A stretch of 39,400 nt of DNA from Bacteroidota bacterium (GTDB taxonomy: Bacteria; Bacteroidota; Rhodothermia; Rhodothermales; Bin80). Under the pieces are notes generated by a model. That model was not told the DNA's origin, did not search any database, and was given only the letters and a program-made list of their open reading frames with translations. The position numbers and the translations under genes were made by a program. The stretch covers positions 5,001 through 44,400 of the forward strand of contig JAPOTS010000095.1 in assembly GCA_026709065.1 (NCBI GenBank). The letters run 5' to 3'. Each line of letters starts with the position of its first letter. The stretch's first letter is position 1. Shown one piece after another: positions 8,344 to 17,147 of the stretch.

Positions 8344-9627
8344 TTACAGATCTTCGTCAATCCATTCGTCGGCGGTATATGAAAAAAACTCGTTGAATGC
8401 TATACCACCTGATCCTACAATCATTGTCTTAGCGTGAGGGAAACGATCTTTGAATGCATTTAGTCCTTGACGCGAATGTTTCTTGCCGCTTTTGACCTCA
8501 ATACCTACGAGGTGGGGGCCTCGCGAAATGACGAAGTCAACCTCAAATTCACCTCTCTTATCTCTCCAATAATGGATTTGGGTGGCTCCTTTGCGGGTAT
8601 TGCATAAATGTGCACCCACAGCACTCTCGACAACACGCCCCCAAAACGAGCGGTCAATCTGTGATTCGTTAAATGAATAACCAGACGCTGCTGTCATAAA
8701 TGCTGTGTTTAGAACATTGAATTTGGGTGAACCAGTCATTCGTAAATGAGGGGTCGGAGTATATCGAGATAGAGCGGTGATCAGACCTGCATCAGAAAGT
8801 AAGTTGAGATAATGCTTCACAGTGATTGCGTTGTCTTTGCCTTGAAGATGCCCTAAAAGCTTGTTATATGCCATGATTTGACCTGAATAGGCGGGTGTAA
8901 TTTCGATTAGCTGACGCATGAGGGCTGGCTTCTTAATCTGTTGAAGCGATAGAATATCACGACCGACCACAGTACCAAGGATGGTTTTGATCACATATTC
9001 GTACCAATAATCATGCCTTGATTCCTTTTTGTCCATTGGTAAAGATGCGGGGTATCCACCATAATAGATGAACTGCTCGGTTGTAAGATTCGTAATCTGA
9101 TCCATTTCTGGAAATGACCAGTGCATGACTTTGATTTCACGAAATCGCCCAGTGAGGCTTTCATTGCGCCCAATAAGCATTTGCCATACAGCTGAGCCTA
9201 AAATCACAATGTGAAGGGGGTAGTCTTCTCTGCGATCGCTATCCCACAGCCCTTTCACGTAGTTAGACCATTTTGGGATCAGGTGAATTTCATCCAAAAA
9301 CAGTATATGTCCCTTGGGCGCTTTGAGTGAGTCCCTACGGGCTTTTTCCCATTGATCAATCAGCGTCTTTGGATTCAAAAAATTATCAATCGAAGTGGTA
9401 TCAGGGATTGTTGTTTTAAGAGGCCATCCCTTTTGGCTTAAAAGGGGATCGTCAAACGAAACATAGTTACATGTAAATCCTAATTCTATAAGCCTCTCGT
9501 AGGATTGAAGTGCGATAACGGTTTTGCCAACTTGGCGTGGACCAATGATGGCGATTATTCGCATATCCGTTTGATTTGAAATAATTTCTACTATGCGATT
9601 GACTTGTGAGCGATGGTAGAGATACAT
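8344..9627 (-). CDS. AAA_14 / DUF4143 ATPase with nuclease-like C terminus
   Basis: 427 aa, the usual length for this family. Walker A GPRQVGKT is at 29-36 and Walker B HILFLDEIH at 107-115, followed by a sensor-like HIVILGSAVW. From about 185 onward is the DUF4143 region with its winged helix and a C-terminal restriction-endonuclease-like fold, D364 and ExK at E377-V-K379, so the catalytic triad looks intact. The biochemical role of this family is poorly defined. The gene ends 7 nt before the NACHT start, so the two are almost certainly one operon. The 0.8 kb upstream is mostly empty, and the operon promoter should lie there. Confidence 0.85.
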   Translation of the reverse strand: MYLYHRSQVNRIVEIISNQTDMRIIAIIGPRQVGKTVIALQSYERLIELGFTCNYVSFDDPLLSQKGWPLKTTIPDTTSIDNFLNPKTLIDQWEKARRDSLKAPKGHILFLDEIHLIPKWSNYVKGLWDSDRREDYPLHIVILGSAVWQMLIGRNESLTGRFREIKVMHWSFPEMDQITNLTTEQFIYYGGYPASLPMDKKESRHDYWYEYVIKTILGTVVGRDILSLQQIKKPALMRQLIEITPAYSGQIMAYNKLLGHLQGKDNAITVKHYLNLLSDAGLITALSRYTPTPHLRMTGSPKFNVLNTAFMTAASGYSFNESQIDRSFWGRVVESAVGAHLCNTRKGATQIHYWRDKRGEFEVDFVISRGPHLVGIEVKSGKKHSRQGLNAFKDRFPHAKTMIVGSGGIAFNEFFSYTADEWIDEDL

Positions 9628-10071
9628 TAAAATACATAACTTTATATTTTTATAAACTAACGTATCTTTTTAATGTTTCAAATCATTGATTTCTTCCCAA
9701 TTACCTTTTGGCTGGAAGAATATATTCTGATCTACTTGTTTGATTTTTTATGAATAAGAGCTACAAAGCGGATGCTTGATATGGCAGGGGGTTATTCACA
9801 ATCAAGCGGTATAAATCTTATATTTGATTACTCCGATCGTTAATGTCCGTTATGTCGCGTGAAGTAATGCCATCCTCAATTCCCAAGAAAAATTTAAGGG
9901 AATTTTATAGCTATAGTTCTTTGGAAGACAATCAATCTACGCTGCCTTTAGGTGCAGTAGTTCATTTTCGGAGCAATCTCATCTCTATTTCAGGTGGTTT
10001 GAAAGCTGTTTGTACTGAAACATGATTCACTGTTTTGAATGGGCAGATTTGATACGATTTCGTATTTCATA
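9628..10071. other. Gene-poor stretch with one doubtful small frame
   Basis: A/T-rich sequence between the ATPase operon and the small-gene remnant. A 60-codon plus-strand frame at 9843-10025 starts ATG but has no recognisable similarity, no ribosome binding site and no conserved-looking motif. I would not call it a gene without comparative support. The promoter of the ATPase/NACHT operon is expected in the first 100 bases. Confidence 0.4.
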
Positions 10072-10372
10072 CTAGAGCTTGGGCGCAGTGGCAATTTGAA
10101 AAGAGGTCATTTTTGAACTCAACTGATTCCGCGCCTGAACCGTAGCCTCATTTCCTTGTGTAGAGGAACGATCAATCCATGCATAGGCTTGTATATCACT
10201 CTGTCTAAATGTATTAGTCCAGTCGCTTATCCAGTCAATGAAATATAAATAATTTAACCTTTAAGAAAGTCTGACAGTCTATACCATTAATTTCTATTTT
10301 TTCATATCTTAGTTTTTTCTTAATCTCTTCCACAACACTTTTGTTGAGAACACATTGCATATTTCGTGCCAT
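10072..10372 (-). pseudogene. Frameshifted small gene remnant, divergent from the methylase
   Basis: From ATG at 10372 the minus strand reads 45 codons (MARNMQCVLNKSVVEEIKKK...) to a stop at 10235. In another frame, 10260-10072 is open for 62 codons with protein-like composition (DWISDWTNTFRQSDIQAYAW, later NQLSSKMTSFQIATAPKL and a stop). One frameshift near 10240-10265 would join them into about 105 aa. The start is 56 nt from the methylase start in the opposite direction, as in a divergent pair. I do not recognise the family. It could equally be two unrelated open stretches. Confidence 0.35.
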
Positions 10373-10428
10373 GAGATATTTATATTATGGGGCAGGATCT
10401 TCCATGAACCGAGTCCTTGACATTAATA

Positions 10429-13260
10429 ATGCCTAGAAACGTTGAATCTACGCTTAATACTGCACTTGGTCAATTACTGAGCTCAAGACATCCCAAGTGG
10501 ATTCTCAATCGTAACCTATTCACCGAGTGTACTGATGTTATTGACGAAAATGTATCTGCCCGTTTAGATCTTCTTGTTCACCCAACTGGAGGGCAACCTG
10601 TTGCTATTGAAACGGAGTTTTTTGCTGGACCTCAAGTTGAGATGGAAGCTAAATCACGTCTGGGAAAAACTGTAAAAAGCACGGGAGAAACAATAGAATC
10701 TGCAATTGCCGTTGCAATGCCCCAGATTCTAAGACAAAATCCTCAGAATCTGGAGACATGTGAACTCAAATTCTGTATACAACAACTTAATGAACAGAAC
10801 ACATGTATTCGCTGGCCTGACAGAGATTGGCTCACCGGAAATATAGAGCAATTAACCGATGCAATTGAGTATATCTCGCTTTCTGAACGCAGGTTACAGC
10901 TTGGTGTCAACACATTGGAGAAAACAGTATCAACGGTTTCTAAACTTCTCCTAAGAGAAGTTGATGAATGTACTACTCTTCAAGAAATTAGCCACGTATT
11001 GCATCAGGCACCCACCGAACAGACTGTTCGAATGGCAGTCGCCATTTTGATTAATGCTATGGTATTTCACTTTAATATTATTGGTCAGCCCGGTATCCCG
11101 AAAATCAGGGAAATCCATGAATCTGGGTATTTACAGTCCAGAATTATTATTATATGGAACCAGATTCTTGATGTTAACTATTGGCCGATATTTAGTATTG
11201 CACTAGATATCCTGCGTTGTATTCCCGTGTGGTTAACTCCCAGAATTTTTGATAAGATCATCCTGGGAGCTGAAAAGTTGGTTTCACTCGGATCAAGTAC
11301 GTTCCATGACCTGTCTGGACGCATGTTTCAGACTCTCATTTCTGATCGAAAGTTTTTAGCAACATTTTACACACTCCCAGCTTCCGCGAAGCTCTTAGCG
11401 GACTTAGCTGTTGACCGTTTGAATATAGATTGGTCTAATCCTGATTCCATCACCGATCTTCGAATAGCAGATTTTGCATGTGGAACGGGAGCATTACTGT
11501 CGGCAATACAGAGGGAACTCTATAGAAGATTCCGCAGGGCAGGTGGCGATGATGCGTTAATTCATGAACAAGTCCTTGGAAAAACCCTCATTGGGTCAGA
11601 TATAATGCCCGCTGCCACTCATATCACTGCATCAATGCTATCTAGTCCTCATCCGCGTGTAACCTACGGAGTATCAATGATTCACACATTACCTTATGGT
11701 AAGAATCAGGATCGTATTTCCATTGGTGCATTGGATTTACTCGATGGAGATTACGCACCCACCATCTTTCATACAACTCCTCAAACGAAGCGAATGGAGG
11801 GGCTTGCTTCAGATGAAGAGAATGACTCAGATCAAGAATTTCGTGTGCCTGATGGTTCTTGCGATATTGTGATTATGAACCCACCATTTACGCGTCCCAC
11901 TAATCACGAAATTGCGAATGTGCCTGTTCCATCTTTTGCGGGGTTTGGTACCAGCAATGATGAACAACATGCGATGTCTACTAAACTAAAAAGGTTACAT
12001 CATAAAATCAAGAAAAAACGAAAGGGCTTATTTGGAAGTGGTCATGCGGGTCTGGCTTCAAATTTCATGGATTTAGCTCACGCAAAACTCAAAGTTGGAG
12101 GAGTTATGGCCATGGTATTGCCCTTTTCTTTTGCAACTGGTGCATCTTGGAAAAGTGCTCGTCTAATGCTTGATAAATGTTACGAAAGAATTCGTGTCAT
12201 TGCCATTTCTACTGATGGTTCTGAGGATAGAGCTTTCTCAGCCGATACTGGCATGGCAGAGTGCCTGCTAATAGCGAAAAAGGTCAGATCTGAATATTTA
12301 GACGGTGAACAAAGTGGAGGGGTAGAGTTCTCATCATTATCTCGTCGCCCACATTCATTTCTTGCTGTTCAAAATGCACTTGATTATATCTGGCAAGATC
12401 AAATTTTTGAACAATCTATCTTGGATGCTGGTGGTGTCGGGGTTCGGGATAAAACCTTACTGAAAACCATCAAAAGCCTCCTTGAAGGCACTCTTCAATT
12501 TCCCCGAAGTGTAGAATCATGCGAGATTCCAATCGTTCCACTTGGACAGCTCGCTGACCGAGGAATAGTTCATCGGGAAATAAGCAACAAACATCAAGGT
12601 GTCTTTGACGTTCGTCCTATTCATGATGGTGAAATTCCCACATTCCCTATGCTGTGGAGCCATGACTGCGAAAAGGAGCGACATTTTTTCGTAGAACCTG
12701 ACTCGTGTGGTGATGTACGACAAGGCGTTAAAGAAAAATCCGCCCACCTATGGAAAACATACAGTTCTAAGCTCCATAGTACCTTAGATTTTCAGATTAA
12801 CTCCCAAAGTTTAACAATGTGTTTGACCCCTGAACCCTGCCTTGGAGGAACAGCTTGGCCCAATGTCATTCCCCATGAAGATGATTACGAAATACCCCTA
12901 CTCCTGTGGGCAAATTCTATTTTGGGATTAATCCTATTTTGGTACAAAGGAACAAGACAGCAACAGGGAAGATCTAGATTAACGATTTCACGTCTTCCAG
13001 ATTTGCCTGTGCTAGATGTAAGAAAACTGTCACAATCTCAATTAGAATGTTGTCAGAAAATCTTTGAAGATTTCAAGAAACGGCCATTCTTACCTGCAAA
13101 TGAAGCATATCAAGACGAAACAAGAAAAGACTTGGATACCGAATTATTCAAAATGCTTGATTTGAGTGAATCTTTACTCTCCGAACTTCATCTTCTGCGC
13201 CTCAAGTGGTGTCAGGAACCAAGTGTTCATGGAGGTAAATCTACTCGCCCCCTTGCTTAA
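10429..13260 (+). CDS. N6-adenine DNA methyltransferase with possible N-terminal nuclease domain
   Basis: 943 aa from ATG at 10429 (a TTG 12 nt earlier is less likely). Class I adenine MTase motifs are clear: FYTLPASAKLLA (motif X) at about 313-324, DFACGTGAL (motif I) at 348-356 and NPPFTRP (motif IV) at 484-490, with GLASNFMDLAHAKLKVGG after. The C-terminal third, with a KGTRQQQGRSRLTISRLPDL region, looks like a target-recognition or TaqI-C-like part. Near the N terminus, ARLDLLV then VAIETEF (D47, E61, E63) has the spacing of a restriction-endonuclease core with ExE in place of ExK. It could thus be a type IIG-like modification-restriction enzyme or a defence methylase. It has no separate R or S gene beside it. 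It converges with the long pilus operon. Confidence 0.82.
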   Translation: MPRNVESTLNTALGQLLSSRHPKWILNRNLFTECTDVIDENVSARLDLLVHPTGGQPVAIETEFFAGPQVEMEAKSRLGKTVKSTGETIESAIAVAMPQILRQNPQNLETCELKFCIQQLNEQNTCIRWPDRDWLTGNIEQLTDAIEYISLSERRLQLGVNTLEKTVSTVSKLLLREVDECTTLQEISHVLHQAPTEQTVRMAVAILINAMVFHFNIIGQPGIPKIREIHESGYLQSRIIIIWNQILDVNYWPIFSIALDILRCIPVWLTPRIFDKIILGAEKLVSLGSSTFHDLSGRMFQTLISDRKFLATFYTLPASAKLLADLAVDRLNIDWSNPDSITDLRIADFACGTGALLSAIQRELYRRFRRAGGDDALIHEQVLGKTLIGSDIMPAATHITASMLSSPHPRVTYGVSMIHTLPYGKNQDRISIGALDLLDGDYAPTIFHTTPQTKRMEGLASDEENDSDQEFRVPDGSCDIVIMNPPFTRPTNHEIANVPVPSFAGFGTSNDEQHAMSTKLKRLHHKIKKKRKGLFGSGHAGLASNFMDLAHAKLKVGGVMAMVLPFSFATGASWKSARLMLDKCYERIRVIAISTDGSEDRAFSADTGMAECLLIAKKVRSEYLDGEQSGGVEFSSLSRRPHSFLAVQNALDYIWQDQIFEQSILDAGGVGVRDKTLLKTIKSLLEGTLQFPRSVESCEIPIVPLGQLADRGIVHREISNKHQGVFDVRPIHDGEIPTFPMLWSHDCEKERHFFVEPDSCGDVRQGVKEKSAHLWKTYSSKLHSTLDFQINSQSLTMCLTPEPCLGGTAWPNVIPHEDDYEIPLLLWANSILGLILFWYKGTRQQQGRSRLTISRLPDLPVLDVRKLSQSQLECCQKIFEDFKKRPFLPANEAYQDETRKDLDTELFKMLDLSESLLSELHLLRLKWCQEPSVHGGKSTRPLA

Positions 13261-13408
13261 TGTATTCTTTCTAATGAAATATTGTTGTTTTGCCCCGACA
13301 AGTCATAACGCATGTGAACGCAGATGATTCTATCAGATGACGGCAATCCATATCCTATGAAGCTTCATCTCAGTATTTTTCAGGCTTTACATTTGGTCAT
13401 CACTAATT

Positions 13409-14836
13409 TCATTGTCCGTTCTTCATTGTATTCCAATCTGTTGCTGATTGAGCTTTTCTTAGATCCTTTAATTGATTGATATACTCGCGTGCACGATCAC
13501 GATCTCCGCTTTTACGATATAACTCAGCAAGAAACCGCGTCAGTGCCATAACCTCATGGTCGCTGAGTGTGTCTTGCCGTTTTTCAGCTAAATGTGCGTA
13601 CTTGATAGCAGCTTCAAGATTATTTCTCAAAAGAAGTGAAAGGTCAAAAGCAGCTCTTGCAGCAATGCTGGCATCAAGTGTTACACACTGCAACAGATAC
13701 GCAAGCGCACCTTTGATATCCCCCCGTTGACGCTGTTTCTGTGAAAGATTATAGGTCATGATAGCATAATCCTCTGTGATCTTTTGATGTTGTGGTGATT
13801 GAGCATAAAGCTTTTGCATCAATTCTACTGCAGACTCCTCCATACCTGTTCTGTAATTGATTAAAGCTTTTTGATGGAGCACCTCCATTCGGGCATCAGA
13901 GGTTTTAATATCCTTGAGAAGTCTGTCAAATCCGTCTAAGGTCTTGGATGGGTTCACATCGGACTCTTCCATTAAAGCATCAAACAGCTTTCGTGCTGAT
14001 AGATTTCCGCCATCCCAAGAAAGCCATAGACTATCTGCTTCAATCAAGCCCTGATGATCATCCGTATGCTGCCATGGTTTTGCAAACCCTAAGAATTTCA
14101 TGGCCAGTTGACCATCATCTGCCATTACGAACGCTCGGCTTGCACGAATATAATAAGCAAAAATTGATGTTGAATCTGGGAATGCTCTGATCCCAATATC
14201 TGCATCCTCCAATGCAATGAGCGCCGCGCGATCCCATAACGTCGCTGCAGTCATTGCTGATTCATTCGTGTTTAAATCTTCATGAGCAGCCGCCAACAAT
14301 GCGACATAGTCATGTCGATCATGATTCCACATCACCAACCGCTTTAATACCCTTAATTGTTGGTGTACAGCACCAGAAACACGAAAACGTTCTGCTAAAA
14401 TTTCATATACGCGTGCCAGCCACAATCTAGCCTCATCATCAAACGCATCTGCTGTCAAGGCCTCCTCAAACTTGATGGCCGCAGATTTCAACAGGTCCAC
14501 TGCTTCCAGACTGTCTGCTACCGAAAGCTGATTTAGCAAATCTGATCCTTCATTGAAGGACTCCAGTGCACGAACTGTGTCTCGGACCTCAGACTGAGGT
14601 TGTTCTTTTAGTAATTGATCTGCAAGTTGAGCTAGCTTACGCCCTTGATCCGCTAACTCAACCGCAGAGTCAGGATTAGATGGAAACGACTCTTTTGCAA
14701 GTCTCCATGCGCTGTCAATCTGAAGGCTATCTACTCCTGATACCTCAGGGGTTACAGCAGTCTTAGAGTGGATCACCACCTGCTGTGCACTACATGCAGA
14801 AAACAAAAACAAAATGGTAATGGCCGTACTTCTCAT
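13409..14836 (-). CDS. TPR-type lipoprotein, last gene of the pilus/energiser operon
   Basis: 475 aa. The N terminus ends in FSAC (Cys15), a lipobox, so it is probably a periplasmic lipoprotein. The rest is almost wholly helical, with repeated 34-residue-like helix pairs (e.g. EALTADAFDDEARLWLARVY at about 133-152, then GDIKGALAYLLQCVTLD and SGDRDRAREYINQLKDLRKA near the C terminus), typical of TPR scaffolds. The start overlaps the stop of the TonB-like gene by 4 nt (ATGA), so it is translationally coupled. A TPR protein after exbB-exbD-tonB is known from TonB2-type systems of vibrios, which supports a scaffold role in an energised envelope complex. Confidence 0.75.
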   Translation of the reverse strand: MRSTAITILFLFSACSAQQVVIHSKTAVTPEVSGVDSLQIDSAWRLAKESFPSNPDSAVELADQGRKLAQLADQLLKEQPQSEVRDTVRALESFNEGSDLLNQLSVADSLEAVDLLKSAAIKFEEALTADAFDDEARLWLARVYEILAERFRVSGAVHQQLRVLKRLVMWNHDRHDYVALLAAAHEDLNTNESAMTAATLWDRAALIALEDADIGIRAFPDSTSIFAYYIRASRAFVMADDGQLAMKFLGFAKPWQHTDDHQGLIEADSLWLSWDGGNLSARKLFDALMEESDVNPSKTLDGFDRLLKDIKTSDARMEVLHQKALINYRTGMEESAVELMQKLYAQSPQHQKITEDYAIMTYNLSQKQRQRGDIKGALAYLLQCVTLDASIAARAAFDLSLLLRNNLEAAIKYAHLAEKRQDTLSDHEVMALTRFLAELYRKSGDRDRAREYINQLKDLRKAQSATDWNTMKNGQ

Positions 14837-15759
14837 TGTAAAGTGACGTTTAATTCATCCCACCATGCAAGAAATACATCATACTGATGGAGGGCATTCT
14901 GATTAGATGCGGCTTGCTCTTCCGAAGTGACCGCAGTGATCTCTCCATTAGTTCGATGGGCAATACCAACTCGGAATTTCCGACCTTCTCGCTTAAAACT
15001 TGGATCTACCATATAGTAAGTCGTATTTTCGCGAACGACAACGACATGTAACTCCTTTGATGGCAATCGCGCCATCAAATAAATTTCTACCGCTTCACCT
15101 TCATAGTTCAGCGATGCGACCGATGTCACGGTTCCTGATTGGTATTCAATATGACGTTTGATTCCACGAGGTAACTCGGATTGAGATAACTGCATCCACT
15201 GAACAATCTTTTCTGCAGCATCTGCTTCAAGGACACGCGTAGTATCTCTTGAGGGTTGAGACTTGGTCATGAGTGTCATCTTTTTCGGTTCCACTCGGCT
15301 GGTCACATCTGTGGTCTCTAAACGATCTTGACGACGATTAACAAGACTCAATTTTTGTGGCGGAGCAGATAACGATATCGTTGGGGCGCTCCTCTGAACA
15401 ATCTCAGACTTCGGGATTTGCAATGATCTGTTTTGTGGCGTGAGTTGCAGGCGTTGACTCCGAATGTCTAACGTACTTGCCTGCATCCGCTGAGGAGGCA
15501 AGAGAAGAGATGTCTTTGATTCCATTGCCTTTGATAATTGAGGGCGCTGCCGACGCACTGGGGTTGGAGATTCTGAAACAATCTCAGATGTGCTAGATGC
15601 TGCCACAACTGGGGTAGAACTACCAGAAAAGGTTAACGCTCTCACATCTGTCGTATGTGGGTGAATCTCTACCCAAGAAGCAACAAACCAAAACAATAGT
15701 AGCAGGGTAACGGTCATCAAACCTGCAAACAGGCGTTGCCGAGTCCTAGATTTCATCAT
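14833..15759 (-). CDS. TonB-like envelope-spanning protein with unusual C-terminal domain
   Basis: 308 aa. Short basic N terminus (MMKSRTRQR), one membrane helix at about 11-28, then about 150 residues rich in Pro, Ser, Gln and basic residues, as in the periplasm-crossing linkers of TonB and TolA. The C-terminal domain (about 185-308) is a beta-rich globule (VVVVRENTTYYMVDPSFKRE) that I cannot match to the TonB or TolA C-terminal fold. It follows two ExbD-like genes with a 4-nt overlap and so is the expected force-transmitting partner of that channel. Role is inferred from topology and context. Confidence 0.6.
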   Translation of the reverse strand: MMKSRTRQRLFAGLMTVTLLLLFWFVASWVEIHPHTTDVRALTFSGSSTPVVAASSTSEIVSESPTPVRRQRPQLSKAMESKTSLLLPPQRMQASTLDIRSQRLQLTPQNRSLQIPKSEIVQRSAPTISLSAPPQKLSLVNRRQDRLETTDVTSRVEPKKMTLMTKSQPSRDTTRVLEADAAEKIVQWMQLSQSELPRGIKRHIEYQSGTVTSVASLNYEGEAVEIYLMARLPSKELHVVVVRENTTYYMVDPSFKREGRKFRVGIAHRTNGEITAVTSEEQAASNQNALHQYDVFLAWWDELNVTLQ

Positions 15760-16130
15760 TGAGCGGGCTCAATTTCACAGAGTTGATGACTTTGATGACA
15801 TAGATCCAAGACCGTGACCAGTTGTTGCACCGTTGCATTCTCATCAGGTGCAACCAGAAATCGCATATCCGATTGGTGTTGCAGACAACTGCGAAGCGCT
15901 GCCATCCCACTGAACGGACATAACGTCTCGTTTCGGTCTAATTGGTTGATTCTACCTATCCAGTGCTGATCAAAACTGATCCGAGCCATCTCGGTTTGCA
16001 CCCTAGATTGTGATTGACCAGGAAGCGCCACCTGCAGAGTTGGGTCTAATTCTGCAACCGACAAAAACGCCAGTAGCAATAGTAATCCAAGATCAATAAA
16101 TCGGAGCAAATGTACTTGACCACGATTCAT
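15756..16130 (-). CDS. ExbD/TolR-like protein, second copy
   Basis: 124 aa. A single N-terminal membrane helix with a buried acidic residue (LLRFIDLGLLLLLAFL, Asp13) matches the proton-carrying Asp of ExbD/TolR. The periplasmic part is short and has four Cys (C71, C82, C110, C118 approximately), more than usual for the family. Overlaps by 4 nt at both ends with its neighbours. Paired with the preceding ExbD-like gene it could form a hetero-dimer in the ExbB pore. Confidence 0.7.
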   Translation of the reverse strand: MNRGQVHLLRFIDLGLLLLLAFLSVAELDPTLQVALPGQSQSRVQTEMARISFDQHWIGRINQLDRNETLCPFSGMAALRSCLQHQSDMRFLVAPDENATVQQLVTVLDLCHQSHQLCEIEPAQ

Positions 16131-16495
16131 GGTGATCCTACTTCAATGCGCCTAACACGAAAAGCCGCAGATCTATGGTATTGGCTCACGAGAGAATGAA
16201 CTTCAAAGAGCCGTCCTGCGGTTACTTTGGCATCTGCAACAACCTCAATCTCAGCTGACCATGAATCCACTAACCTCTCCAGATCATTGAATGTCAATTC
16301 TGACTGATCTTGGGATAGAATCCTTCCGTCAGAGGTCAATGCAATCTGCAATGGCTGAACTAATACCCCCTTCTCAGAGAGTTCATGGGTAACGGGCAGA
16401 TCTGTATTTGTCGTCGTAAAGCTAGCCGTTGCCATGAGACTCAATAATAGCAGTAATGTGATGTCTACGAGACGTAGAATGATCGTTCCTCTCAT
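16127..16495 (-). CDS. ExbD/TolR-like protein, first copy
   Basis: 122 aa from ATG at 16495. This start gives a 4-nt ATGA overlap with the ExbB-like stop, the same spacing as the other junctions; a TTG at 16513 is the alternative. The helix ILRLVDITLLLLLSLM carries Asp11 in the position of the essential TM aspartate of ExbD. The periplasmic domain (about 35-122) ends in VRRIEVGSP. ExbD-type proteins form a dimer inside the ExbB pentamer and transmit proton flux to a TonB-type partner. Confidence 0.72.
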   Translation of the reverse strand: MRGTIILRLVDITLLLLLSLMATASFTTTNTDLPVTHELSEKGVLVQPLQIALTSDGRILSQDQSELTFNDLERLVDSWSAEIEVVADAKVTAGRLFEVHSLVSQYHRSAAFRVRRIEVGSP

Positions 16496-17145
16496 CTGGA
16501 TTGCTCTGACCAAGACAGTGCTTGACTCCGAACCCTCTGCGCCCAGGTCTGTGCAGATTCAATATATCGACTCATGTAGCCATGCAGGATTGCTTCAAAG
16601 AATTCCAATAGAATGCTGGTGACAATCCCGAGTAACGTCGACACTACTGCAATCGCTATCCCTGCAAAAATCATCTGTGCATCCCGAGTACCCGTTGAAA
16701 ACAGGGCATAGATTCCAACCAATGTTCCAAGAAGTCCTAAACCTCCAGCCGTGCTTGAACAATAGTTGACAATCCGTTGGGTCCGTTGGTAGGTCGCATG
16801 TGCAGAACTAGCGATGTCACTGACCTCTCTTCCCATTGCCTCTGGATTTCGATGCAACTGTAGCATGCCAAATAAAAGGCGTGTATACAAACTCTCAGAT
16901 AACCCGTGCTGAATTTTCATTAAGTCGTCGTAGGTCATAGACTCTAAATGAAGCCCCATCAGTGGACGCGCTGACAGATAATCCTGTGTGAGCCTGACAA
17001 GGCATAACATCAGAACAGCAATCCCCGCAATCAAGACGGCTAATATCGGCCACTGAAAACCACCTGCCTGCCCCAAGAGGTCAACCATCGAAAATGATGG
17101 CTCTACAGAAGAAAAGTGCGTCGTATCCTGCAAAGTTTCGGTCAT
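16492..17145 (-). CDS. MotA/TolQ/ExbB-type proton channel protein
   Basis: 217 aa with three membrane helices: about 32-51, 130-150 and 158-182. The segment GGLGLLGTLVGIYALFS before and in helix 2 is the family hallmark, and the cytoplasmic loop between helices 1 and 2 has the normal length. It begins 2 nt after the stop of the tip-like gene, so there is no room for a separate promoter between pilus genes and energiser genes. ExbB-type pentamers conduct protons to drive TonB, Tol or gliding machines in the inner membrane. Confidence 0.85.
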   Translation of the reverse strand: MTETLQDTTHFSSVEPSFSMVDLLGQAGGFQWPILAVLIAGIAVLMLCLVRLTQDYLSARPLMGLHLESMTYDDLMKIQHGLSESLYTRLLFGMLQLHRNPEAMGREVSDIASSAHATYQRTQRIVNYCSSTAGGLGLLGTLVGIYALFSTGTRDAQMIFAGIAIAVVSTLLGIVTSILLEFFEAILHGYMSRYIESAQTWAQRVRSQALSWSEQSR

Positions 17146-17147
17146 GA

